A stretch of 5,147 bases of DNA from Candidatus Cloacimonadota bacterium (GTDB lineage Bacteria > Cloacimonadota > Cloacimonadia > Cloacimonadales > TCS61): positions 1 to 5,147 of the forward strand of contig JAFGEH010000075.1 of assembly GCA_016931665.1 (NCBI GenBank), written 5' to 3'. Below are positions 1 through 5,147 of the stretch, one piece after another. Each line of letters opens with the position of its first letter. Position 1 is the first letter of the stretch. The notes beneath the pieces are model-generated. The model was not told where the DNA came from. It worked only from the letters and a program-made list of their open reading frames with translations, and did no database searches. A program made the position numbers and the translations under genes.

Positions 1-34
1 AAAACTCTTTATTAATCATATATTTCAGATAAAA

Positions 35-61
35 TTAGCACTCTAAGAATTAGTTTGACAA
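35..61 (+). promoter_or_regulatory. CIRCE-like HrcA operator, upstream copy
   Basis: The left arm TTAGCACTC (35-43) matches the CIRCE consensus half-site at 9 of 9 positions. After the canonical 9-nt spacer, the right arm GTTTGACAA (53-61) matches GAGTGCTAA at only 5 of 9. The right arm contains the -35 box TTGACA, so its divergence may reflect selection to keep the promoter. HrcA bound here would block RNA polymerase. It could be a half-site or a weak operator; the exact 57-bp offset from the second copy supports a real site. Confidence 0.65.
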
Positions 62-82
62 TTTTCTTTGAGTAATTATATT
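55..82 (+). promoter_or_regulatory. Sigma-70-type promoter of the hrcA-grpE-dnaK-dnaJ operon
   Basis: A perfect -35 hexamer TTGACA lies at 55-60. After a 16-bp spacer comes the -10 hexamer TATATT at 77-82, which matches TATAAT at five of six positions. The predicted transcription start is around 88-90, giving a leader of roughly 45 nt before hrcA. The -35 box sits inside the right arm of the first CIRCE-like site, and the second CIRCE-like site begins just after the predicted start, so the promoter is flanked by operators. This is a prediction from sequence alone. The AT-rich background makes chance -10 matches common, but the perfect -35 and the operator context support it. Positions 1-34 show nothing recognisable. 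Confidence 0.75.
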
Positions 83-91
83 GTCCTTGAA

Positions 92-118
92 TTAGCAAAT
101 TAAAGATGTGTTTGCTAA
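92..118 (+). promoter_or_regulatory. CIRCE-like HrcA operator, downstream copy in the 5' leader
   Basis: The arms TTAGCAAAT (92-100) and GTTTGCTAA (110-118) are separated by 9 nt, the exact 27-bp CIRCE geometry. They match the consensus half-sites at 6 of 9 and 7 of 9 positions. The core is a perfect 9-bp inverted repeat, ATTAGCAAA at 91-99 with TTTGCTAAT at 111-119. The inner three bases of the left arm differ from the usual CTC. The site begins just after the predicted transcription start, as in the classical Bacillus subtilis dnaK operon, so it would also fold as a hairpin in the mRNA next to the hrcA ribosome binding site. Confidence 0.8.
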
Positions 119-119
119 T

Positions 120-124
120 AAGGA
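120..124 (+). promoter_or_regulatory. Shine-Dalgarno site of hrcA, deciding the start at 133
   Basis: AAGGA at 120-124 stands 8 nt before the ATG at 133, a normal distance. The upstream in-frame ATG at 106 has no such site and lies inside the CIRCE palindrome. The ATG at 124 overlaps this Shine-Dalgarno. The site begins only 1 nt after the palindrome (91-119), so an mRNA hairpin there could affect translation. Confidence 0.7.
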
Positions 125-132
125 TGAGGAGC

Positions 133-1191
133 ATGAAAAAGAAAGAAATCAGGCAGGAGAAAGTTTTACATTATCTGGTGGAGGAATTTATTGCCAGTAA
201 TGAGCCTGTCGCTTCCAAACTGCTTTGTGAGAAATATGTAAAAAATTCCAGTCCGGCTACAATCAGGATAGATCTGAATCAGCTGGAAAAAGAGAATTAT
301 ATTTACCAGCCTCATACCTCTGCCGGGCGAATACCAACCATTAGTGGCTACCGTCGATATATCAATAATCTGGCACAAATACTCAGGAAGGAAAGTTATG
401 ATAAAGCAGATCTTCTGCGGAGTATTCTGATCAAGCATTACAAAGATACTGCAGTAGCCCTGCATTACATGATGCAGCTTCTGGCCCGGGAAACCGATCA
501 GCTGAGTTTCGTGGCCGAACCGGAAGTTTCCAACGGTTATCTGGAAAAGCTGGAAGTGTTCAAAATTGGTTCTCAGAAACTACTCTTTGTGGTCAGCCTT
601 GATTCCGGCCTTGATAAAACCGTGATCCTGAGGTATGACCATGATATGACGGAACAGCAGCTTAAAGCTCTGGTCAGATATGTTAATGATGAGTATGTGG
701 GACACCGCATTTATGATATACAGACCAAATATCTGGAAGATGCTGAAATGAAAATCACTCAGGAGAATAAAATACTACGGCTTTTTCTGGATGAATTGCA
801 CAATGCCTTTAATGAAATCAGCAGTTATTATATTCATTTTGACGGTAATATCAGTTTTCTGGAGCAACCGGAATTTGATGATAAGAAATCGATCTTGACC
901 TTTCTGGGATTTATTCAGAGGCAGGATTATCTGATTAATCTTATGCAGAAATATCCAGCTTCCAATCCTTATAATATCCTGATGGGTGAAGACCTGGGGC
1001 AACCCAATATGATCAATTATACCCTGATTTTTGCCAGATACGAGATTTTCGGCATTCCCGGTTACCTGGGGATTCTGGGTCCCAACAGGATGAATTACCG
1101 TAAAAATATCCCTATCATCAGAGATGTTGCCAGGATAATAACCAATACAACAAAAAGAGGAATGGTGGTGTTAGATAATGATAGAAATTGA
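133..1191 (+). CDS. hrcA: Heat-inducible transcription repressor HrcA
   Basis: HrcA is the cytoplasmic repressor of class I heat-shock operons; it binds CIRCE operators as a dimer. From ATG 133 the protein has 352 residues, normal for the family. A longer reading from ATG 106 adds nine residues but lies in the operator. The N-terminal winged helix (about 1-80) holds the recognition helix SPATIRIDLNQLE (40-52) and the wing QPHTSAGRIPT (59-69), followed by GYRRYI (72-77), all family hallmarks. The central and C-terminal GAF-like dimerisation part shows FDG (236-238), LEQPEF (243-248), MGEDL (284-288) and GPNRMNY (316-322), matching conserved HrcA blocks. One oddity is isoleucine 45 after TIR, where most homologues have asparagine. 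It is the first gene of the operon, overlaps grpE by 14 nt, and is probably autoregulated by the two CIRCE-like sites upstream. Confidence 0.96.
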   Translation: MKKKEIRQEKVLHYLVEEFIASNEPVASKLLCEKYVKNSSPATIRIDLNQLEKENYIYQPHTSAGRIPTISGYRRYINNLAQILRKESYDKADLLRSILIKHYKDTAVALHYMMQLLARETDQLSFVAEPEVSNGYLEKLEVFKIGSQKLLFVVSLDSGLDKTVILRYDHDMTEQQLKALVRYVNDEYVGHRIYDIQTKYLEDAEMKITQENKILRLFLDELHNAFNEISSYYIHFDGNISFLEQPEFDDKKSILTFLGFIQRQDYLINLMQKYPASNPYNILMGEDLGQPNMINYTLIFARYEIFGIPGYLGILGPNRMNYRKNIPIIRDVARIITNTTKRGMVVLDNDRN

Positions 1192-1765
1192 AGAAACCAA
1201 TGATAAGACAGAAGAATCGAATCACCAACAAAACGGTTCCGGAAGAAGTAAAAAGCAGAAACCGATCTTGAAGGATAAAGTCGAGCGGCTGGAAAAGGAA
1301 GTCAATGAATTGAAGGACCAGAAACTCAGGCTGGCCGCTGAGTTCGATAATTTCCGGCGCCGGTCTGTCAGCGAGAAAGCCAGTTGGATCAAGAATGCCA
1401 ATGAAAGGCTGGTTCTGGAGATCTGTGATATCAGGGATAATTTTGAACGAGCCCTGTCTACCGGTCAGCAACAGAATGATCAATCGCTTCTGAAAGGAGT
1501 TGAATTGATATTTCAGCAACTGGAGGCACTGTTGAAAAGAGAAGGTGTGACTAAAATTGAAGCTGAAGGTGAGGATTTCGATCCAAGGTATCATGAAGCC
1601 ATCGTGCATATACCCTCTCTTCTTCCAGAAAATAAGGTTACCGCAGTCATCCAGAATGGTTATATCATGAACGAACGCGTTATCCGGGCAGCCAGGGTGG
1701 CAGTATCAAACGGTGAAAAATCTCAGGAACACCCGTTCGGGAATGTGGAAAGTATAGAAGAATAA
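1178..1765 (+). CDS. grpE: Nucleotide exchange factor GrpE
   Basis: GrpE is the cytoplasmic co-chaperone that binds the DnaK ATPase domain as a dimer and speeds ADP release, and in some bacteria acts as a thermosensor. The 195-residue product is typical in length. Residues 1-28 are polar and probably disordered. A long charged helix or coiled coil runs from about 30 to 95 and includes the conserved block AAEFDNFRRR (53-62). The shorter helices follow, then the C-terminal beta domain (about 135-178) with the signature FDPRYHEAI (134-142) and GYIMNERVIRAARVAV (161-176). The position usually occupied by proline in the RPA motif is alanine 171. The start overlaps the end of hrcA by 14 nt, which suggests translational coupling. 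The only Shine-Dalgarno-like sequence is a weak GGTGGTG at 1164-1170. Confidence 0.97.
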   Translation: MIEIEETNDKTEESNHQQNGSGRSKKQKPILKDKVERLEKEVNELKDQKLRLAAEFDNFRRRSVSEKASWIKNANERLVLEICDIRDNFERALSTGQQQNDQSLLKGVELIFQQLEALLKREGVTKIEAEGEDFDPRYHEAIVHIPSLLPENKVTAVIQNGYIMNERVIRAARVAVSNGEKSQEHPFGNVESIEE

Positions 1766-1772
1766 ATAATTC

Positions 1773-1778
1773 AGGAGG
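1773..1778 (+). promoter_or_regulatory. Strong Shine-Dalgarno of dnaK
   Basis: A perfect AGGAGG lies 5 nt before the dnaK ATG, inside the 18-nt grpE-dnaK spacer. It is the strongest ribosome binding site in the operon, compared with the weak GGTGGTG before grpE and the shorter AAGGA sites before hrcA and dnaJ. This fits the need for DnaK in excess over its partners; that link is an inference. Confidence 0.85.
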
Positions 1779-1783
1779 AAATA

Positions 1784-3763
1784 ATGGGAAAAATAATAGG
1801 TATCGACCTGGGGACAACAAATTCCTGTGTAGCAGTAATGGAAGGAGGTAAGCCGGTAGTGATCCAAAACGCTGAAGGTGCCAGGACTACCCCTTCCGTG
1901 ATAGCATTTACCAAGGATAAGGAAAGACTGGTTGGGCATCTTGCAAAAAGGCAAGCTGTAACCAACCCCCGTAATACCGTTTCTTCGATCAAACGTTTCA
2001 TGGGAAGGCAGATCAATGAAGTGGAGAATGAAATAAAAAATGTTACCTATCAGGTTAAAGGCGGCAAGTTCGGTGAAGCAACAGTACATATTGATGTGGA
2101 GAATAAAGATTTCACTCCTCAGGAAATATCCGCCATGGTCCTGACCAAAATGAAGGAGACTGCCGAATCCCATCTGGGCCAGAAAGTAACAGAAGCAGTT
2201 ATTACTGTCCCGGCTTATTTCAACGATGCTCAGAGACAGGCAACCAAGGATGCCGGGAAAATTGCGGGCCTTGATGTTAAGAGAATTATTAATGAGCCTA
2301 CTGCCGCAGCACTTGCTTACGGATTGAACAGTAAAAAGGAAGAGAAAGTTGCAGTTTATGATCTGGGAGGAGGCACCTTTGATATATCCATTCTGGAAGT
2401 AGCCGAAGGCGTAGTTGAAGTACTATCCACCAATGGTGATACTCATCTGGGAGGGGATGACTTTGACAAACGCATAATGGACTGGATTATCGATAGTTTC
2501 AAAAAACAGGAAGGGGTAGATATATCCAATGATCCCATGGCGTTACAGCGGATCAGGGAAGCGGCGGAAAAAGCCAAGATCGAATTATCCGGGACTCAGA
2601 CAACTAATATAAATCTACCCTTTATTACAGCTGATGCTTCCGGGCCTAAACATCTGAATCTGGATCTGAATCGTTCGGAATTCAACCGCATGGTGAATGA
2701 CCTGATTGAACGCAGTATCAATCCCTGTAAACAAGCTCTGAAAGATGCCAAGCTGGGTACTGGCGAGATTGATGAAATTCTTCTGGTTGGAGGAAGTACC
2801 AGGATTCCGGCAGTGGTGGAAGCAGTGGAGAATTTCTTTGGCAAAAAGTCCAATAAAAGCCTTAATCCCGATGAAGTAGTTGCAGTAGGTGCAGCCATTC
2901 AGGGGGGTATTCTTTCCGGAGATGAGAATCTGAATGATATTCTTCTTCTCGATGTTACCCCGCTATCTCTTGGTATTGAAACCCTGGGCGGAGTGATGAC
3001 GGCTTTAATTGAAAGAAACACTACAATTCCAACTAAGAAAAGTCAGGTCTTCTCAACTGCCGCAGATAATCAGACGGCTGTCTCTATTCATGTTCTGCAG
3101 GGTGAACGTTCCATGGCAAAAGATAACAGAACACTGGGCAGATTCGATCTGATTGGTATCCCTGCCGCTCCCCGGGGTATCCCTCAAATTGAGGTTACCT
3201 TCGATATAGATGCCAACGGGATCCTGCATGTAAGCGCCAGAGACAAAGGTACCGGCAAAGAACAGTCCATCCGGATAGAAAGAACCGGCTCTCTGAATGA
3301 AGAAGAGATTGAACGCATGGTCAAAGATGCCGAAGCTCATGCCGATGATGACAAGAAAAAGAAAGAATCTATAACAGCCAGGAATGAGCTGGATACGCTG
3401 ATCTTCTCTACTGAAAAAAGTCTGCAGGATTATGGAGATAAATTACCCGCTCAGGATCGCCAACAGGTCGAGGAAGCTATTAATGAAGCCAAGACTAAAA
3501 TGGATGAATTAACCCAGAAATCTGCTTCACAGGAAGAATTTCAGCAAGTCCGTGATGAACTGGCCAAGAAGGCTCAGAAAATAGGTGAAATAATCTATGC
3601 CGAGATGCAGAAGCAGCAATCAGGGCAGGGAGGATCGGGTCCGCAAATGGATGAAGCCGAGTTTGATGCCAGCCAGATGGGTGGCGGTACCGGTGAGAAA
3701 AAGGATAAAAGCGATGAAGGCCCGGTAGATGCTGATTTTGAAGTAGTTGATGAAGATAAATAG
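1784..3763 (+). CDS. dnaK: Molecular chaperone DnaK (Hsp70)
   Basis: DnaK is the ATP-dependent cytoplasmic Hsp70 that binds exposed hydrophobic peptides. The 659-residue product is complete. The nucleotide-binding domain (1 to about 383) has all three Hsp70 signatures: GIDLGTTNS (6-14), VYDLGGGTFDIS (191-202) and LLVGGSTRIP (333-342). Key residues known from Escherichia coli DnaK are present: K70, P143, R151, E171, and the autophosphorylation threonine at 198. The interdomain linker ILLLDVTP (386-393) leads to the beta substrate-binding domain (about 394-505), the helical lid (about 508-610) and a Gly/Gln-rich disordered tail ending in DADFEVVDEDK (649-659), like the usual acidic DnaK terminus. 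The segment around 78-105 is the insert found in diderm-type DnaK and missing in most Firmicutes. It lies 18 nt after grpE and is followed by a terminator hairpin. No key residue is missing. Confidence 0.99.
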   Translation: MGKIIGIDLGTTNSCVAVMEGGKPVVIQNAEGARTTPSVIAFTKDKERLVGHLAKRQAVTNPRNTVSSIKRFMGRQINEVENEIKNVTYQVKGGKFGEATVHIDVENKDFTPQEISAMVLTKMKETAESHLGQKVTEAVITVPAYFNDAQRQATKDAGKIAGLDVKRIINEPTAAALAYGLNSKKEEKVAVYDLGGGTFDISILEVAEGVVEVLSTNGDTHLGGDDFDKRIMDWIIDSFKKQEGVDISNDPMALQRIREAAEKAKIELSGTQTTNINLPFITADASGPKHLNLDLNRSEFNRMVNDLIERSINPCKQALKDAKLGTGEIDEILLVGGSTRIPAVVEAVENFFGKKSNKSLNPDEVVAVGAAIQGGILSGDENLNDILLLDVTPLSLGIETLGGVMTALIERNTTIPTKKSQVFSTAADNQTAVSIHVLQGERSMAKDNRTLGRFDLIGIPAAPRGIPQIEVTFDIDANGILHVSARDKGTGKEQSIRIERTGSLNEEEIERMVKDAEAHADDDKKKKESITARNELDTLIFSTEKSLQDYGDKLPAQDRQQVEEAINEAKTKMDELTQKSASQEEFQQVRDELAKKAQKIGEIIYAEMQKQQSGQGGSGPQMDEAEFDASQMGGGTGEKKDKSDEGPVDADFEVVDEDK

Positions 3764-3772
3764 GTTCTCGTG

Positions 3773-3805
3773 AGAGTGGCTGGATAAACCAGCCACTCTT
3801 TTTTT
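3773..3805 (+). terminator. Intrinsic terminator between dnaK and dnaJ
   Basis: A perfect 11-bp stem pairs AGAGTGGCTGG (3773-3783) with CCAGCCACTCT (3789-3799) around the 5-nt loop ATAAA. It is followed directly by T residues through 3805. This is a textbook rho-independent terminator for the + strand; the other strand lacks a T run, so it is one-directional. It fills most of the 56-nt dnaK-dnaJ gap and ends 14 nt before the dnaJ start. It may work as a partial terminator, an mRNA 3' end stabiliser, or both. Confidence 0.92.
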
Positions 3806-3819
3806 CAAAAGGAAGCTGA

Positions 3820-4968
3820 ATGTCTAAAAAAGATTATTACGAGATTTTAGGTGTTGAAAAAACAGCCTCGGAAGCAGAAATCAAGAAAGCTTACCGACGC
3901 CTGGCAATGCAGTATCACCCCGATAAAAATAAAAATGATAAAGTTGCTGAAGAAAAATTCAAAGAAGCTTCCGAAGCCTACGAAGTTTTAAGCGATTCTG
4001 AAAAAAGAAATAAATACGACCAATATGGTCATGCCGGACTGGAAGGTGCCTTTGGCAGTGGAGGATTTACCTGGGATAATTTTACCCATGCCTCGGATTT
4101 TTCTGATATCTTTAGTAGTTGGGGAGGTATTTTTGATTCACTTTTCGGCGGTTCTTTCAGTGGCGGTAGGAGGTATAGAAATTCCAATCGGGGAGAAGAT
4201 TTACAGATTTCCCTTTCCCTAACCCTGGAAGATATTGCCAAAGGCGTGGATAAGAAAATTAAAATCAACGTCAAAGACGTTTGTGAACGCTGCCATGGTT
4301 CCGGTTCCCAGGACGGTAAGACCCAAACCTGTCAGCAGTGCCATGGCTCAGGTCAGGTGATGCAGACAACGCGTTCCCTTTTCGGGCAAATGCAGACCGT
4401 GGTCACCTGTCCCTCATGTCATGGTGAAGGAACAATCATCAAGAGCAAATGCAGTGAATGCAATGGCGAGGGCAGGATAAACAAGACCAAGACCATCAAT
4501 GTTCATATACCGGCGGGTGTGGCGGAAGGCCAGTATATACGTTTGCGCGGTCAGGGCAACCGGGGTGTACGGGGAGGAGAAAGCGGAGATATACTGGTTA
4601 TGATTCATGAAAAGGAGCATCCTGTTTTTGAGCGGAAAGAGGCTGATCTGATCTGTGAATATCCCATCAGTTTTTCTCAGGCTGCCCTGGGAGTTGAACT
4701 GGAAGTGCCCACCCTTTCCGGCAAAGTAAAAATGAAAATTCCGGCAGGAACTCAGTCAGGGAAACTCTTCAGATTGAAATCCCAGGGATTACCCCATGTT
4801 AACAGCAGTTACCGGGGGGATCTGTATATCAGGGTTGTAGTAGTTACTCCCACCGGCTTGAACGGAGAAGAGAAGCAACTTCTGGAACAGCTGGGAACAT
4901 TCGATGACGGCAGAAAATTAAAACCGGGGCGGAATTTTTTTACCAAATTTAAAGAATTCTTTGCTTAA
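3820..4968 (+). CDS. dnaJ: Chaperone DnaJ (type I Hsp40)
   Basis: DnaJ delivers unfolded substrates to DnaK and stimulates its ATP hydrolysis in the cytoplasm. The 382-residue product is a complete type I J-protein. The J domain (1-70) has the essential HPD at 33-35. A Gly/Phe-rich region follows (about 71-124) with the DIF-type segment DFSDIFSSWGGIFDSLFGG (93-111). The zinc domain holds four CxxCxGxG repeats starting at C155, C171, C197 and C211, all cysteines intact, so two zinc sites are expected. The spacing between repeats 1 and 2 is one residue shorter than in E. coli. The C-terminal substrate and dimerisation domains fill about 223-382. AAGGA at 3809-3813 is a suitable Shine-Dalgarno 6 nt upstream. 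No promoter is visible in the gap after dnaK, so expression probably depends on read-through of the terminator. Confidence 0.98.
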   Translation: MSKKDYYEILGVEKTASEAEIKKAYRRLAMQYHPDKNKNDKVAEEKFKEASEAYEVLSDSEKRNKYDQYGHAGLEGAFGSGGFTWDNFTHASDFSDIFSSWGGIFDSLFGGSFSGGRRYRNSNRGEDLQISLSLTLEDIAKGVDKKIKINVKDVCERCHGSGSQDGKTQTCQQCHGSGQVMQTTRSLFGQMQTVVTCPSCHGEGTIIKSKCSECNGEGRINKTKTINVHIPAGVAEGQYIRLRGQGNRGVRGGESGDILVMIHEKEHPVFERKEADLICEYPISFSQAALGVELEVPTLSGKVKMKIPAGTQSGKLFRLKSQGLPHVNSSYRGDLYIRVVVVTPTGLNGEEKQLLEQLGTFDDGRKLKPGRNFFTKFKEFFA

Positions 4969-4989
4969 TAAATATGTTTATTATTATCT

Positions 4990-5028
4990 ATGTCACCCTT
5001 GCCTGTGCCAGGGTGACATTATTTTTTT
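4990..5028 (+). terminator. Intrinsic terminator after dnaJ
   Basis: A 10-bp perfect stem pairs ATGTCACCCT (4990-4999) with AGGGTGACAT (5010-5019) around a 10-nt loop. It is followed by a T-rich tract containing seven consecutive T at 5022-5028. It should end the heat-shock operon transcript. The opposite strand has no T run. The tract ends 9 nt before the next start codon, so no room is left for a separate promoter between terminator and rsmE. Confidence 0.9.
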
Positions 5029-5037
5029 GAGGATATA

Positions 5038-5147
5038 ATGCCTAGTTATTATCAACCTGAGTTGAATGAAGAGACAGAAGAACTTCTGATCTCGGGTGAA
5101 GAATTTCATCATTTGATCCATGTTCGCCGGTGTTCTACAGGAGATAC
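5038..5147 (+). CDS. rsmE: Probable 16S rRNA (uracil1498-N3)-methyltransferase RsmE, N-terminal fragment
   Basis: Only 36 complete codons are present before the window ends. The fragment begins MPSYY and continues with ISGEEFHHLIHVRRCSTGD (18-36). This fits the N-terminal PUA-like domain of RsmE, where a pattern close to L-x-G-E-E-x-H-H-L-x-x-V-x-R-x-x-x-G-D is usual. RsmE methylates N3 of U1498 in 16S rRNA using S-adenosylmethionine; its knotted SPOUT catalytic domain would lie outside the window. GAGGA at 5029-5033 is a Shine-Dalgarno 4 nt before the ATG. In many bacteria rsmE follows dnaJ, often with prmA between them, which supports the call; prmA is absent here. The short length limits certainty. 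Confidence 0.75.
   Translation, partial: MPSYYQPELNEETEELLISGEEFHHLIHVRRCSTGD

Noticed and set aside
70..78. GAGTAATTA as an alternative right arm for the 35-43 CIRCE half-site
   Set aside because: It matches 6 of 9 bases but lies 26 nt from the left arm, against the fixed 9-nt spacer of CIRCE.
106..132. Upstream ATG starts at 106 and 124 for hrcA
   Set aside because: ATG 106 lies inside the operator palindrome and has no Shine-Dalgarno. ATG 124 overlaps the Shine-Dalgarno of ATG 133. The family N-terminus (MKKKEIRQEK) fits the start at 133.
1118..1609. 163-codon open frame on the - strand
   Set aside because: It lies wholly opposite hrcA and grpE, is rich in Phe and Leu as expected for the antisense of charged coiled-coil codons, and shows no recognisable family.
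1706..2173. 155-codon open frame on the - strand
   Set aside because: It is antisense to the end of grpE and the conserved start of dnaK, with no recognisable domain, and is best explained as a shadow of the coding strand.
3738..3766. Possible promoter for dnaJ at the end of dnaK (TTGAAG, 17 nt, TAGGTT)
   Set aside because: Both hexamers are poor, and transcription from it would run straight into the dnaK-dnaJ terminator.
5034..5039. TATAAT matching a perfect -10 box at the rsmE start
   Set aside because: It overlaps the ATG, would start transcription inside the gene, and no -35 sequence lies at the right distance (GGGTGA in the terminator stem).

Overview
This window carries a complete class I heat-shock (DnaK chaperone) operon in the order hrcA-grpE-dnaK-dnaJ, all on the + strand. 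The first 37 codons or so of a downstream gene that looks like rsmE run off the right edge. All four complete genes are intact and close to full family length, and nothing suggests mobile DNA or recent transfer. The hrcA-first order is widespread in bacteria. DnaK has the extra N-terminal segment typical of diderm (Gram-negative type) bacteria. With the moderate-to-low GC content and AT-rich spacers, this suggests an uncultivated or poorly sampled diderm phylum, possibly near the FCB/Cloacimonadota-type lineages. That placement is an inference with low confidence.

Layout: positions 1-132 are an AT-rich control region. It has a good housekeeping-type promoter (-35 TTGACA at 55-60, -10 TATATT at 77-82) and two CIRCE-like HrcA operators exactly 57 bp apart. 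One (35-61) covers the -35 box; the other (92-118) lies just after the predicted transcription start and just before the hrcA ribosome binding site. hrcA (133-1191) overlaps grpE (1178-1765) by 14 nt. dnaK (1784-3763) follows after 18 nt with a strong Shine-Dalgarno. A perfect 11-bp hairpin with a T run then separates dnaK from dnaJ (3820-4968). A second terminator hairpin follows dnaJ, and rsmE begins at 5038.

How it works together: HrcA should repress its own operon through the CIRCE sites. DnaK, DnaJ and GrpE form the folding cycle: DnaJ delivers substrate and stimulates ATP hydrolysis, and GrpE exchanges the nucleotide. Known HrcA systems are released by stress when chaperones are busy. 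The terminator before dnaJ would keep DnaJ below DnaK in amount. I found no novel system; the items most worth a second look are the paired operators around the promoter and the dnaK-dnaJ terminator.
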